From Nocardia niigatensis NBRC 100131 (lineage in GTDB: Bacteria; Actinomycetota; Actinomycetes; Mycobacteriales; Mycobacteriaceae), in NCBI RefSeq assembly GCF_000308655.1, contig NZ_BAGC01000003.1, forward strand, positions 62,001 to 126,000: DNA of 64,000 bases, written 5' to 3'. The position numbers and the translations under genes are program-made. Below are positions 26,579 through 35,619 of this stretch, piece after piece. The stretch's first letter is position 1, and the number at the start of each line of letters is the position of its first letter. Under the pieces are notes generated by a model. The model saw only the letters and a program-made list of their open reading frames with translations, had not been told where the DNA came from and searched no databases.

Positions 26579-27691
26579 CTACTGGATCGGGCGGATACTG
26601 GCGAGAATCTTCTTCGCCAGGGTCGCGTCCACCGACTGGTCCACTCCGGTGTCCGCGGCGATGGTGAACACGAAAGCGCCACTGTCACCGGGGAACGCGA
26701 AGGTGTAGACCGAGTACGTCGAGGCGCAGCCCGCGGCGGGAGCCGGAGCGGAACCCTTGGTCTCGATGTAGACACCCTGCAGCTGACCGTCCGAGGACTG
26801 GAACGACTCCGGGTTTCCGGGCGTCGCGCCGGTCGAGGTGGACCAGCCGATGCGGCCCATCCGGGTACCGATATCGGCCGCCGCCTTCGCCGGATCCGAC
26901 TCGTCGGACTGGGTCAGGAAGACGTTGGTGCGCACGTACTTCGGGCAGTATTCCAGGCCGTCCTGCGCCAGCCCGGCCACCGGAATGCTGTCCGAGCCGC
27001 TGCCGAACGAACTCTGCCCGGCGCGATCCACCTTCCAGCTCTGCGGAATGTCGTACGCCGCACCATTATCCGGGATCGTGACCACCTGATACCCGGGGAT
27101 CACGGCACCGGGCGTGGCGGTCGCCTTCGGGCCGGTCGTCTTGGCGGTCGTCGGCTTGCCCGACTGGGTGGGCTTGGCCGTGGTCGAGGTGAGCGCGCTG
27201 ATCAGCGATGGCGTCGTGTTCGACTTCGCCGAGGTGTCGTTCGAGCCCTTGTGCACCAGCGCCACGACCACCACCGCGGCGATGATCGCCAGCACCAGCA
27301 CGCCCACACCGGCGAACAGCCACACCCGGCCCCTGCCGCCACCCGGCGGCGGGGGATAGGGCGGCTGCTGGCCGAAACCCGGCTGTCCGCCATAGCCCGG
27401 CTGCTGGCCGTAACCCTGCGGCGCGCCGAACGCCTGCGTCGGCGGGTACTGGCCGGGGTACTGACCCTGCCCGGGCGGATAGGGCTGCCCGTACTGCCCG
27501 CCGGTGATCGGGGTCGTCGGCTGCGGCTGCCCGTAGCCCGGCTGCTGCCAACCCGGATTCGGGTGCGGCGCGCCATAACCCGGCTGCGGCGGCTGCTGCC
27601 AGGTCTGATCCTGTCCGGGCACACCCTGCCACCAGTTCGGATCGGGATCCGGACGGCCTGACTCGTTGCTGTGGTCGTTACCACTGGTCAC
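26579..27691 (-). CDS. Proline/glutamine-rich single-pass membrane protein, paralogue B
   Basis: 370 residues with the same layout as the downstream paralogue. The N-terminal ~120 residues are Gly/Tyr/Gln/Pro repeats (GYGQQPGYGGQPGFGQQP type). A transmembrane helix follows (VWLFAGVGVLVLAIIAAVVVVALV), then a Lys/Thr linker and the conserved domain VIPGYQVVTIPDNGAAYDIP. Two Cys are again present (LEYCPKYVRTNVFL and AAGCASTYSVYTFAFP), and the end is TGVDQSVDATLAKKILASIR. The outer domains are similar but the N-terminal repeats differ, suggesting the repeats evolve quickly. GTG or ATG at 27691 begins MTSGNDHSNESG. Function unknown. Confidence 0.88.
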   Translation of the reverse strand: MTSGNDHSNESGRPDPDPNWWQGVPGQDQTWQQPPQPGYGAPHPNPGWQQPGYGQPQPTTPITGGQYGQPYPPGQGQYPGQYPPTQAFGAPQGYGQQPGYGGQPGFGQQPPYPPPPGGGRGRVWLFAGVGVLVLAIIAAVVVVALVHKGSNDTSAKSNTTPSLISALTSTTAKPTQSGKPTTAKTTGPKATATPGAVIPGYQVVTIPDNGAAYDIPQSWKVDRAGQSSFGSGSDSIPVAGLAQDGLEYCPKYVRTNVFLTQSDESDPAKAAADIGTRMGRIGWSTSTGATPGNPESFQSSDGQLQGVYIETKGSAPAPAAGCASTYSVYTFAFPGDSGAFVFTIAADTGVDQSVDATLAKKILASIRPIQ

Positions 27692-27743
27692 GGTTGCCCC
27701 CTGACTGACGACTACATACCGCGGTGTATATCGCGGCGGGGGC

Positions 27744-28709
27744 TCACCGCGCGACAGCCTCCGAGGACGCGGTCCGACCGCGCCCCGACTCGGCGACCGG
27801 CTTCTTCGGCGGAGCGCCGACCAGCGTCAGCAGCGTCGCCTCCGGTCGGCAGCAGAACCGGTACGGCGCCCACGGCGAGGTCCCCAGACCCGCCGACACG
27901 TGCAGCCGGGTGTGCGCGCCCCAGCGTGAGGCGCCCTTCACCCGGGCCCGGTCGATCCCGCAGTTGGTCACCAGCGCACCGAAGCCCGGCACACACAGCT
28001 GCCCGCCGTGGGTGTGCCCCGCCATCACCAGGTCGTAGCCGTCGGCCGCGAACCGGTCCAGCACCCGCGGCTCCGGCGAGTGGGTGAGCCCGATGCTCAA
28101 GTCCGCCAGCGGATTCGGCGCGCCCGCGACCGTGTCGTAGCGGTCGCGCTGCAGGTGCGGATCGTCCACGCCGGCGGTCGAGATCCGCACCCCGGACACC
28201 TCGATGTCGCGGCGCACATGCGTCAGATCCAGCCAGCCCCGCTCGGTGAACGCGGCCCGCAGGTCCTGCCAGGGCAGCGGATCACCGTAGACCCGCTTGT
28301 GGTCCTTCTTGAAGTACTTCAGGGGGTTCTTCGGCACCGGCGCGAAGTAGTCGTTCGAACCGAACACGAAAATGCCGGGGCGCGCGAGCAATCCGCCCAG
28401 CGACTGCACCACCGACGGCACCGACTTCTGGTGCGAGAGGTTGTCCCCGGTGTTCACCACCAGATCCGGCTCCAGCCGGTCCAGCTCCCGCAGCCAAGCC
28501 TGCTTCAACTGCTGGCCGGGCATCATGTGCAGGTCGCTGATGTGCAGCACCCGTAGCGAGGGTTTGCCCGGTTCCAGCACGGGTAGCGTCGCTTCACGCA
28601 GCGTGAAGGCATTGCGCTCGATGAGCGTCGCGTATCCGATTCCGGCGACCGCGGCCCCGGCGGCTCCGAGTGCGGCACGGGTGAGGGCGGAGGTCGAGAA
28701 GACGGGCAT
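27744..28709 (-). CDS. Metallophosphoesterase (Rv3683-like)
   Basis: 321 residues. An N-terminal hydrophobic segment (ALGAAGAAVAGIGYATLI) is followed by the calcineurin-like metal motifs LHISDLHMM, NTGDN, GSNDY (in place of the usual GNHD/E) and MAGHTHGGQ. It hydrolyses a phosphoester; the substrate is unknown. The ATG at 28709 (MPVFSTS) is preferred, since upstream codons lack a start context. It lies beside ponA2 as in M. tuberculosis Rv3683-Rv3682, with yqeY placed between them here. Confidence 0.9.
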   Translation of the reverse strand: MPVFSTSALTRAALGAAGAAVAGIGYATLIERNAFTLREATLPVLEPGKPSLRVLHISDLHMMPGQQLKQAWLRELDRLEPDLVVNTGDNLSHQKSVPSVVQSLGGLLARPGIFVFGSNDYFAPVPKNPLKYFKKDHKRVYGDPLPWQDLRAAFTERGWLDLTHVRRDIEVSGVRISTAGVDDPHLQRDRYDTVAGAPNPLADLSIGLTHSPEPRVLDRFAADGYDLVMAGHTHGGQLCVPGFGALVTNCGIDRARVKGASRWGAHTRLHVSAGLGTSPWAPYRFCCRPEATLLTLVGAPPKKPVAESGRGRTASSEAVAR

Positions 28710-28792
28710 TTGCCCAGAATAGGCGACCCGGCGGAGAAACATCGAGTCAAATGAGCTGGACCACGATAGAAGTCCCTCGTACCGTGTCGCTC

Positions 28793-29257
28793 ATGTCGGA
28801 ACTCAAATCCAAGCTGCGGTCGGATATGACCACCGCGATGAAGAGCAAGGACACGCTGCGGCTGGCCACCCTGCGGATGCTGCTGTCCGCGGTGCAGAAC
28901 GCGGAGGTCGCCGGACCCGAGGCCCGTGAGCTTTCCGACCAGGAGATCATCGCCGTCCTGCAGAAGGAGGCGAAGAAGCGCAATGAGGCCGCCGTCGTCT
29001 ACGAGCAGGCCGGGCGTGGCGAACTGGCCGCCAACGAGCGCGCCGAGGAATCGATCATCGACGAGTACCTGCCCACCCAGCTCACCGACGCCGAGGTGGG
29101 CGCCATCGCCGACACCGCCATCGCCGACGTCGCCGAACAGCTGGGGGCGCGGCCGGGGATGAAGCAGATGGGTCAGGTCATGAAGGCCGCGACCGCGCTG
29201 GCCTCCGGGCGCGCCGACGGATCGCGGATCTCGGCCGCCGTGAAGGCGCGACTCTGA
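28793..29257 (+). CDS. GatB/YqeY domain protein
   Basis: 154 residues, all-helical YqeY fold: SELKSKLRSDMTTAMKSKD at the start, LRMLLSAVQNAEV, QKEAKKRNEAAVVYEQAGR, and KQMGQVMKAATALASGRADG at the end. The fold matches the tail domain of GatB, which binds tRNA, but stand-alone YqeY proteins have no proven function. It is divergent from the phosphoesterase and convergent with ponA2, separated from the latter by a strong terminator. Confidence 0.93.
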   Translation: MSELKSKLRSDMTTAMKSKDTLRLATLRMLLSAVQNAEVAGPEARELSDQEIIAVLQKEAKKRNEAAVVYEQAGRGELAANERAEESIIDEYLPTQLTDAEVGAIADTAIADVAEQLGARPGMKQMGQVMKAATALASGRADGSRISAAVKARL

Positions 29258-29275
29258 CTCTGTTTTATCAATACG

Positions 29276-29310
29276 AAAGGCCCGGAGTGAGTGAATCACT
29301 CCGGGCCTTT
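29276..29310. terminator. Bidirectional terminator between yqeY and ponA2
   Basis: A 15-bp perfect stem (29276-29290 with 29296-29310) begins AAAGGCCCGGAGTGA and ends with CCTTTCC, so it has T/A flanks on both strands. Confidence 0.85.
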
Positions 29311-29332
29311 CCTCTCGTTCTACCTGTTCGGG

Positions 29333-31696
29333 CTACCGCGGGATCGGGATGGGAATCGGGATCGGCGGCAGCTGCGGGATGGTGATATTCGGCAATCCCG
29401 GCACCGAAGGCGGCGCGTTCGGCGCCGGCGCCGGAATCTGACTGCCGTCGCTCACATAGAGCGTGATCACCGAGCCCGGAATCGCGGACCCGTTCGGCGA
29501 GACGTTCATGACCGTCCCCTTACCCGCGCCCGGCTGGGTCGTCACCGACACCTGGAAGCCCGCGCCCACCAGGGTGGAGGTGGCCTCCGCCTGGGACATG
29601 CCGATCACGTCCGGGATCTGCGAGTTGTTCGACCCGCGCACGTACTTGTCGTCCAGCGGCGGCAGCGCCGCGGGCGGGAACCGGTCGAGCACGTTCTTCA
29701 TCGCGGCGAGATAGGTCTTGGCGGGTTCATTACCGCCGTACAGGTTTCCGCTGCCACAGCTGCGCAGTGGGAATGAGCAGATCTCACCCGGCGTCGGGCT
29801 GTCGCCGTAGATGTAGCTGGCGCCCGCGAAGGAGTTGGTGAAGGCCAGGAACGCCGAGGACCGGTGGGTCTCGGTGGTACCCGTCTTGGCCGAGGTCGGG
29901 ATGTTCCAGCCGACCGAATGCGCCGACCCGGCACCGGTACCGCTCACCACGTCCTGGCTCAGGGCATTGGCGAGAGTGTTGGCCAGACCCGGATCCACCA
30001 CCTGCTCACACGCCTGCTGGGTCAGCGGCACCTGCTTGCCGTTGCGGTCCACCACCTCCTTGATCGGGGTGGGCGGGCACCACTTGCCGCTGGAGGCCAG
30101 CGTGGCGGCCACATTCGACAGCTCGAGCGGGTTGATCGCCACCGGGCCCAGGGTGAACGAACCCAGGTTCTGGTCCTTGATCATGTCGGCCAGGCTCTGC
30201 GCACCGTGGCCGGAGGTGCCGGGCTGGGTGTAGGACCGCATGCCCAGGCGGACCGCCATGTCCACGGTCGGCTGCACGCCGACGGCCTGGATCAGCTTGA
30301 CGAAGGCCGTGTTCGGTGAGGTCGCCAGCGCCTGCGTCACCGACATCGAACCCGCGTAGTTGCCCGCGTTCTTCACGCAGTAGGTCTCCGGGGGGCAGCC
30401 CGGGGTACCGGAATTACCCATGCCCTTGGCCGAGAAGAACGCCGGGACGTCCAGCGTGGCATTGATGCCCAGGCCCTTCTCCATGGCCGCGGCCGTGGTG
30501 AAGATCTTGAAGATCGAGCCCGCACCGTCACCGACCAGCGAATACGGCTGCGGCTGCACGGTCTGATGCGCGTTGGCGTCGAGACCGTACACGCGGCTCG
30601 AGCCCATGGCCAGCAGCGGATGCGAATCCTGGCCGGGGGCCACGATATTCATGACCTCGGCGATGTCGTCCAGATTCGGGTTGGTATTGGCCGCCAGCGA
30701 ATCGCGCACCTGGTCCTGGACCGCCGGATCCAGCGTGGTGCGGATCAGGTAGCCGCCCTTCTCCAACTGGTCGCGGCTGATGCCGGCGTTGCTCAGATAC
30801 TGCATCGCGTAGTCGCAGAAGAAGCCGCGGTCATTGGCCGCGATGCAGCCGCGCTCCAGGCCCTTGGGCTCGGGCAGCACGCCGAGCGGTAGCTCCTTGG
30901 CCTTGCGGTACTCGTCCGCGCGGTTGGGCACGTTCTGGATCAGGGTGTCCAGCACGGTGTTCCGGCGCTCCACCACGCCCGCGGGGTTGGTGTACGGGTT
31001 CAGCTTGGAGCTGGACTGCACCATGCCGGCGAGCATGGCCGACTGCGCCACGTTCAGATCCTTGGCGTCCACGCCGAAGTAGGTCTGCGCGGCGTCCTGG
31101 ATGCCGTAGGAGCCGTTGCCGAACGGCACCAGGTTGAGATACCGGGTGAGGATCTCGTCCTTGGTGAGGCGCTTGTCCAGCGTCAGCGCCATCCGGATCT
31201 CGCGGATCTTGCGGGCGGGGGTGGTCTCGATGGCGGCCCGGCGTTCGGCGTCGGTCTTGGCCACCACGAGCAGCAGATAGTTCTTCACGTACTGCTGGTC
31301 GATGGTGGAGCCGCCCTGCGAGACCTGGCCGCCCGAGGTGTTGGTCAGGAAGGCGCGGAAGGTGCCCTGCCAGTCCACACCGTGGTGGTCGGCGAAGCGC
31401 TTGTCCTCGACCGAGACCAGGGACAGCTTCATGTCGTTGGAGATCTTGTCGCTGGGGACCTCGAATCGGCGCTGCTCGTACAGCCACGCGAACGGCGTCC
31501 CATTCGCGTCCACCATGGTCGAGACCGCGGGCACGGTGCCCTCGACGAGTTCGGCGGAGACATTGTCGACGGCGTCCGCGGCTCGGTTGGAGATGAACCC
31601 GAAGCCACCGGCGAGCGGGAACAGCAGTCCGGCGAGCAACACGGCGGCCAAGACGCACGCGCCTGCCAGTCTCCAGAGCGTTCGTGTGATCGGCAC
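29333..31696 (-). CDS. ponA2: Class A penicillin-binding protein PonA2
   Basis: 787 residues; bifunctional peptidoglycan glycosyltransferase/transpeptidase of the cell envelope. Order: N-terminal membrane helix; GT51 domain with VEDKRFADHHGVDW, GGSTIDQQYVKNYLL and KIREIRMAL; transpeptidase domain with GSIFK (SxxK Ser), SPNTAF (SxN) and KTGTTE; one PASTA domain (PDVIGMSQAEATSTLVGAGF); and a Pro/Ile-rich tail (repeated PIPIP). The GTG at 31696 is chosen because a TAGGCT -10 lies about seven bases upstream and there is no Shine-Dalgarno, so the message is probably leaderless. It is divergent from whiB4, as in M. tuberculosis Rv3682-Rv3681c. Confidence 0.96.
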   Translation of the reverse strand: MPITRTLWRLAGACVLAAVLLAGLLFPLAGGFGFISNRAADAVDNVSAELVEGTVPAVSTMVDANGTPFAWLYEQRRFEVPSDKISNDMKLSLVSVEDKRFADHHGVDWQGTFRAFLTNTSGGQVSQGGSTIDQQYVKNYLLLVVAKTDAERRAAIETTPARKIREIRMALTLDKRLTKDEILTRYLNLVPFGNGSYGIQDAAQTYFGVDAKDLNVAQSAMLAGMVQSSSKLNPYTNPAGVVERRNTVLDTLIQNVPNRADEYRKAKELPLGVLPEPKGLERGCIAANDRGFFCDYAMQYLSNAGISRDQLEKGGYLIRTTLDPAVQDQVRDSLAANTNPNLDDIAEVMNIVAPGQDSHPLLAMGSSRVYGLDANAHQTVQPQPYSLVGDGAGSIFKIFTTAAAMEKGLGINATLDVPAFFSAKGMGNSGTPGCPPETYCVKNAGNYAGSMSVTQALATSPNTAFVKLIQAVGVQPTVDMAVRLGMRSYTQPGTSGHGAQSLADMIKDQNLGSFTLGPVAINPLELSNVAATLASSGKWCPPTPIKEVVDRNGKQVPLTQQACEQVVDPGLANTLANALSQDVVSGTGAGSAHSVGWNIPTSAKTGTTETHRSSAFLAFTNSFAGASYIYGDSPTPGEICSFPLRSCGSGNLYGGNEPAKTYLAAMKNVLDRFPPAALPPLDDKYVRGSNNSQIPDVIGMSQAEATSTLVGAGFQVSVTTQPGAGKGTVMNVSPNGSAIPGSVITLYVSDGSQIPAPAPNAPPSVPGLPNITIPQLPPIPIPIPIPR

Positions 31697-31997
31697 GGGC
31701 CCTAGCCTAATTGGCCTTCCGGACACTCGGTGTTCGCCCGGGGCGGGTGTTCATTCGTCCCATAAGAGACGGACTGCCCGGTTCCATGCAACGAATGCGT
31801 GGACGGACGTACCAGAAAATCTCGGGACGGTCTTGCGCAGGCCGCACACCTTTACCTAGATTGAGAACCCAGTGTGATAGAGCTAACACTCAAAGTGGAA
31901 TGTGGTGCAGAACGCAGTGGGGTTGGGTAACTGCGCGCTGCACTCGCGATTCTGGAGCGCCGTGACCCGGTGTTCGGACTGCAAAGGGGCACACCAA
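31697..31997. promoter_or_regulatory. Intergenic region between ponA2 and whiB4
   Basis: 301 bp without a gene. The ponA2 -10 (TAGGCT on the minus strand) lies at its left end. Nearer whiB4 are TTACCTAGATT and GATAGAGCTAACACT, possible promoter elements; I cannot choose between them. An in-frame GTG at 31962 could extend WhiB4 by 12 residues. Confidence 0.5.
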
Positions 31998-32321
31998 ATG
32001 CACATGACTACCCCGATCGCTCGATTGGACGTGGAGCAGGCCGAAGCGAGAATCGCCTGGGTTTCCCAGGCCCGATGCAAGGAAGTGGATCCCGACCAGC
32101 TGTTCGTGCGTGGCGCAGCGCAGCGCAAAGCGGCAACCATCTGCCGGCACTGCCCGGTGCTGATGGAGTGCGGGGCGGACGCCCTGGACAACCGAGTCGA
32201 GTTCGGAGTGTGGGGCGGCATGACCGAGCGGCAGCGCCGCGCGCTGCTCAAGCAGCATCCGGAGGTGACGAGTTGGGCGGACTTCTTCCGCGTCCAGCGA
32301 TCACAGAAGGTAGCGATGTAA
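31998..32321 (+). CDS. whiB4: WhiB4-type iron-sulfur regulator
   Basis: 107 residues. The four cluster cysteines are Cys27, Cys49, Cys52 and Cys58 (C-x21-C-x2-C-x5-C); RGAAQRKAA lies before the second, and EFGVWGGMTERQRRALLKQHPEV is the WhiB signature with the basic DNA-contact patch. WhiB4 senses oxygen and redox stress through a 4Fe-4S cluster in mycobacteria. ATG 31998 follows AAAGGGG; ATG 32004 is an alternative. A terminator follows. Location between ponA2 and the ArsA-like pair matches M. tuberculosis Rv3681c. Confidence 0.95.
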   Translation: MHMTTPIARLDVEQAEARIAWVSQARCKEVDPDQLFVRGAAQRKAATICRHCPVLMECGADALDNRVEFGVWGGMTERQRRALLKQHPEVTSWADFFRVQRSQKVAM

Positions 32322-32360
32322 CCGAGTATCCCTTACCCAGATCCCCCCTATAAGCAGAAC

Positions 32361-32390
32361 GGATCGAGCCCGCGAAAGCGGGCTCGATCC
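32361..32390. terminator. Terminator after whiB4
   Basis: GGATCGAGCCCGC (32361-32373) pairs perfectly with 32378-32390 around a GAAA tetraloop. It separates whiB4 from the convergent ArsA-like operon. No T-run. Confidence 0.75.
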
Positions 32391-32446
32391 GTGTCCGGGG
32401 TCGGATCGGGCATTTCAAACCAAAGGGTCGAAGGACCTGACTCGTG

Positions 32447-33649
32447 TCAGGCGGATTCGGCGCCCGGTCGGGCGGACCGGGCAGAGCCGGCCTCGACCAG
32501 CTGGTCACCCACCGCACGCAGCGCTTCCAGGTCGGCGACCTCGAACGGCAGCGCGGTGACGGCCACGATCGGGACGCTCGGGTGCGCGCCCGTGAAGCGG
32601 TGCAGCAGATGCTGTTCGCGCTTGGCGGTGGCGGCCCGATTGGCGTGAATGCGCAATATCGCGGCGGTCAGGGCCTCCGGGGTGTCCGCCTCGGGTTCGG
32701 GCGAGGAGCCGTTCGCCGCCGTCTGCGGGGCCAGCTGGTCCGCGGCGACCAGCGCCTGCTCGGCGGTCAGCGAGCTCAGCACCGGGTGGGTGCGGTTCAG
32801 CACCAGGCCGGCCAGCGGCATCTTGTCGGTCGAGAGCCGATCGACGAAGAAGCTCGCCTCGCGCAACGCGTCCGGTTCGGCCGCGGCCACCACCAGGAAG
32901 TGGGTGCCCGGCCGCGACAGCATGGCGTAGGTGCGGTCGGCGCGATCCTGGAAACCACCGAACATGGACTCCAGTGACTGCAAGAAGACACTGGCGTCTT
33001 TGAGCAATTGGCCGCCGACGATGGTCGAGACGCCGCGCAGCGCCAGGCTCATGGCGCCCGCCACGAACTTTCCGACGCCGCGGCCCGGGGCCATGATGAC
33101 CCGGATCATCTTGCCGTTGAGGAAGTTCCCCAGCCGCTTCGGCGCGTCCAGGAAGTCCAGGGCATTGCGAGAGGGCGGGGTGTCGACCACGATCAGGTCC
33201 CACTCCCGCTTGGCCGCGAGCTGCCCGAGCTTCTCCATCGCCATGTACTCCTGGGTGCCACCGAAGGAGGACGCGACGGTCTGGTAGATCGGGTTGGCGA
33301 AGATCTGCTCGGCCTTGTCGGGGCTGGTGTGCTCGAGCACCATGTCGTCGAAGGTGCGGCGCATGTTCAGCATCATGGCGAACAGCTCGCCCTTGACCTC
33401 GGGCCCGAGTTCGACCTTCTGCGGGACGTTTCCGAGGTCGCTCACGCCGAGCGACTGGGCCAGCCGGCGGGCCGGGTCGATGGTGAGCACCACGACCTTG
33501 CGCCCGGATTCGGCGGCGCGCAGCGCGATGGCGGCGGCCGTGGTGGTCTTGCCGACGCCGCCGGAGCCGCAGCACACCACGATGCGGGCCGCCGGATCGG
33601 CGAGGATCTTCGAAATATCCAGGGGCACAGTGCCTGCCGGAACGATCAT
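32447..33649 (-). CDS. ArsA/GET3-like ATPase, second of a pair (Rv3680-like)
   Basis: 400-residue SIMIBI-class ATPase: Walker [16 protein letters not shown], switch [12 protein letters not shown], and [17 protein letters not shown] (Walker B-like). A central hydrophobic/amphipathic part ([21 protein letters not shown]) may bind a client. In M. tuberculosis the Rv3679-Rv3680 pair forms a complex studied for envelope and glycerol/hydroxyquinoline tolerance. ATG 33649 lies two bases after the stop of the partner gene, so the two are co-translated. The longer upstream open frame is antisense/overlap noise. The C-terminus ends with a low-complexity Ala/Ser tail. Confidence 0.92.
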   Translation of the reverse strand: MIVPAGTVPLDISKILADPAARIVVCCGSGGVGKTTTAAAIALRAAESGRKVVVLTIDPARRLAQSLGVSDLGNVPQKVELGPEVKGELFAMMLNMRRTFDDMVLEHTSPDKAEQIFANPIYQTVASSFGGTQEYMAMEKLGQLAAKREWDLIVVDTPPSRNALDFLDAPKRLGNFLNGKMIRVIMAPGRGVGKFVAGAMSLALRGVSTIVGGQLLKDASVFLQSLESMFGGFQDRADRTYAMLSRPGTHFLVVAAAEPDALREASFFVDRLSTDKMPLAGLVLNRTHPVLSSLTAEQALVAADQLAPQTAANGSSPEPEADTPEALTAAILRIHANRAATAKREQHLLHRFTGAHPSVPIVAVTALPFEVADLEALRAVGDQLVEAGSARSARPGAESA

Positions 33650-33651
33650 GA

Positions 33652-34689
33652 CTAGCGAACCCCCTGCGCGCTCAAGACTTCGGCCAGCTCGTAGAGCCCG
33701 CCCAGATCCATGCCGTCGGTGAGCGACGGCAGGTACAGCCGCGAGATGTCGAGCTGGGCCAGTTCGGCGGCGTTCTCGTCCTGGGCGGCCAGCCGCGCGG
33801 AATGTTCCACGGTCTCGGCGACCAGGCCCTCGAAATCGGCCTCGGACAGGCTGATCCCGGCCTCGGTGAGCCCGGCGCGCAGGGCGTCGACGTCGACCGT
33901 GCCCTGCGCGGCCTGTTCGCGCACCGAGCGTGGCAGGTAGCCCTCGCTGGCCCGATTCACGATCACCGTGCCGATATTCAGGTCGTTGGCGGTGAGTTCG
34001 GCGACGGCGTCGGCGGTTTCCTGCACGGGCAGCGCCTCCAGCAGGGTGACCAGGTGGATCATGGTCTGCTCGGAGTGCAGCAGCCTGGACACGCCCTCGG
34101 CCTGGGCGGCGATGGGACCGCCGCCCGCGATCTCGGCCATGGCCTGGGTGACGTCGAGGAAGCTGGCGATGCGGCCGGTCGGGGGAGCGTCGATGACGAT
34201 CTCGTCGTAGGCGGGCTTGCCGGACTTGTCGGCGCGCACCGCGCATTCCTTGATCTTGCCGGTGAGGATCACGTCGCGCAGGCCCGGCGCGATGGTGGTG
34301 ACGAACTCGATCGCCCCGACCCGGCGCATGGCGCGACCGGCGAAGCCCAGGTTGTAGAACATGTCGAGGTACTCGAGGAAGGCGTGCTCGACATCGAGCG
34401 CCAGCGCCAGCACCTCGCCGCCGCCGTCCGCGGTGGCGATGCGAGTCTCGGTGGGCGGCAAGGGCGGGAGATCGAACAGCTGGGCAATGGACTGTCTGCC
34501 CTCGACCTCGACCAGCAGCACCCGGCGCCCCCCGGCTGCCAGTGCCAGCGCCAGTGCGGCGGCGACCGTCGACTTCCCGGTGCCACCCTTCCCGGATATG
34601 TAGTGCAGGCGGGCCTTGTTCGCCCGCTCCGGCCAACCTGCTTCGACCCCCGGCTCAACCGAAACGGGCACTGCTATCGGTACTCCCAC
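33652..34689 (-). CDS. ArsA/GET3-like ATPase, first of a pair (Rv3679-like)
   Basis: 345 residues: [23 protein letters not shown] (deviant Walker A with the signature Lys), [13 protein letters not shown], and [20 protein letters not shown]. It differs from its partner enough to form a hetero-oligomer. GTG 34689 is chosen: TATAGG lies upstream at -10 distance and no Shine-Dalgarno is present, so it is probably leaderless; the longer reading from 34755 would put the promoter inside the gene. It is divergent from the DUF4177-like gene, the arrangement seen at M. tuberculosis Rv3679/Rv3678A. Confidence 0.92.
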   Translation of the reverse strand: MGVPIAVPVSVEPGVEAGWPERANKARLHYISGKGGTGKSTVAAALALALAAGGRRVLLVEVEGRQSIAQLFDLPPLPPTETRIATADGGGEVLALALDVEHAFLEYLDMFYNLGFAGRAMRRVGAIEFVTTIAPGLRDVILTGKIKECAVRADKSGKPAYDEIVIDAPPTGRIASFLDVTQAMAEIAGGGPIAAQAEGVSRLLHSEQTMIHLVTLLEALPVQETADAVAELTANDLNIGTVIVNRASEGYLPRSVREQAAQGTVDVDALRAGLTEAGISLSEADFEGLVAETVEHSARLAAQDENAAELAQLDISRLYLPSLTDGMDLGGLYELAEVLSAQGVR

Positions 34690-34918
34690 GCTCGCGAGCC
34701 TATAACTCGTTCCGAATTCTTGCCCAGAGGCGCGACAAACTGTCTGATACACCACTTTTGGTTCGCGGCCCGCCTCGGCCTGGACTGATGGAGCGGGGGA
34801 GCGAAGCAGCGGAGCGGAGGAGGGAAGGGCCAGGTGACAGGGCCGTGATCAGCCGGAGCGAAGCGGAGGCAGATGGGGCGCAGCACTGCGGGAACCTCGC
34901 CGGGGCTAGTCTCACCCC

Positions 34919-35083
34919 ATGAGTGATGTGACCGTGTGGGAGTACGCGACGGTGCCCCTGTTGACCCATGCCACCAAGGCCATCCTGGACCAGTGGGGTT
35001 CCGACGGCTGGGAACTCGTCACCGTGCTGCCCGGGCCGACCGGTGAACAGCACGTCGCCTATCTGAAGCGGGCGAAGAGCTGA
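34919..35083 (+). CDS. Small DUF4177-like protein
   Basis: 54 residues: MSDVTVWEYATVPLLTH, ILDQWGSDGWELVTVLP and AYLKRAKS. The WEY.T...L.. and L..WG..GWEL..V.P patterns are those of DUF4177 proteins; function unknown. The stop shares a base with the RidA start (TGATG), so the two are coupled. A counterpart (Rv3678A) occurs at the same place in M. tuberculosis. Confidence 0.88.
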   Translation: MSDVTVWEYATVPLLTHATKAILDQWGSDGWELVTVLPGPTGEQHVAYLKRAKS

Positions 35084-35538
35084 TGTCCTGGGCCGAGAAC
35101 CTGAAGGAGCTCGGGCTCGAACTACCGCCGGCCCCGAAGCCGGTAGCGGCGTACGTGCCCGGCGTCCGGTCCGGCAACTACGTCTACACCTCCGGCCAGC
35201 TGCCGTTCGTGAATGGTGAACTGCCGCTGACCGGCAAGCTCGGCGCCGAGGTCAGCATCGAGCAGGGCGCGGAGATGGCCCGGCTGGCCGCTCTCAACGC
35301 GCTGGCGGTCGTACACGATCTGGTCGGTCTCGACAATGTCGTGCGCATCGTCAAGGTCGTCGGGTTCGTGGCCTCCGCGGCCGGTTTCAACAGCCAGCCC
35401 TTGGTCATCAACGGCGCGTCCGAGCTGCTCGGCGCGGTGCTCGGCGAGGCCGGGGTGCATGCCCGTTCCGCGGTCGGCGTCAATGAGCTGCCCCTGAACA
35501 CCCCGGTCGAGGTGGAACTCGTCGCCGAGGTGCGATAG
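35083..35538 (+). CDS. RidA/YjgF family protein (Rv3678c-like)
   Basis: 151 residues: MSWAENLKELGLELPPAPKPVAAY, then VRSGNYVYTSGQLPFVNGEL, ALNALAVVHDLVGLDNVVRIVKVVGFV, and VHARSAVGVNELPLNTPVEVELVAEV. RidA proteins hydrolyse reactive enamine/imine intermediates from PLP enzymes. The Arg of ARSAVGV is the conserved substrate-binding residue. It is coupled to the small upstream gene and followed after 81 bp by the MBL hydrolase. Confidence 0.93.
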   Translation: MSWAENLKELGLELPPAPKPVAAYVPGVRSGNYVYTSGQLPFVNGELPLTGKLGAEVSIEQGAEMARLAALNALAVVHDLVGLDNVVRIVKVVGFVASAAGFNSQPLVINGASELLGAVLGEAGVHARSAVGVNELPLNTPVEVELVAEVR

Positions 35539-35619
35539 CCCCGGAACGCTTGGGGCACAGTCGAAAGCGTGATGCGTTCAACCCTGGACGCATCGCGCGC
35601 GGTGCATTAGGACGAAACA

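Noticed and set aside
26100..27700. DNA-level tandem repeats
   Set aside because: The repetitiveness comes from Pro/Gly/Gln/Tyr codons of the two paralogous proteins, not an independent repeat array.
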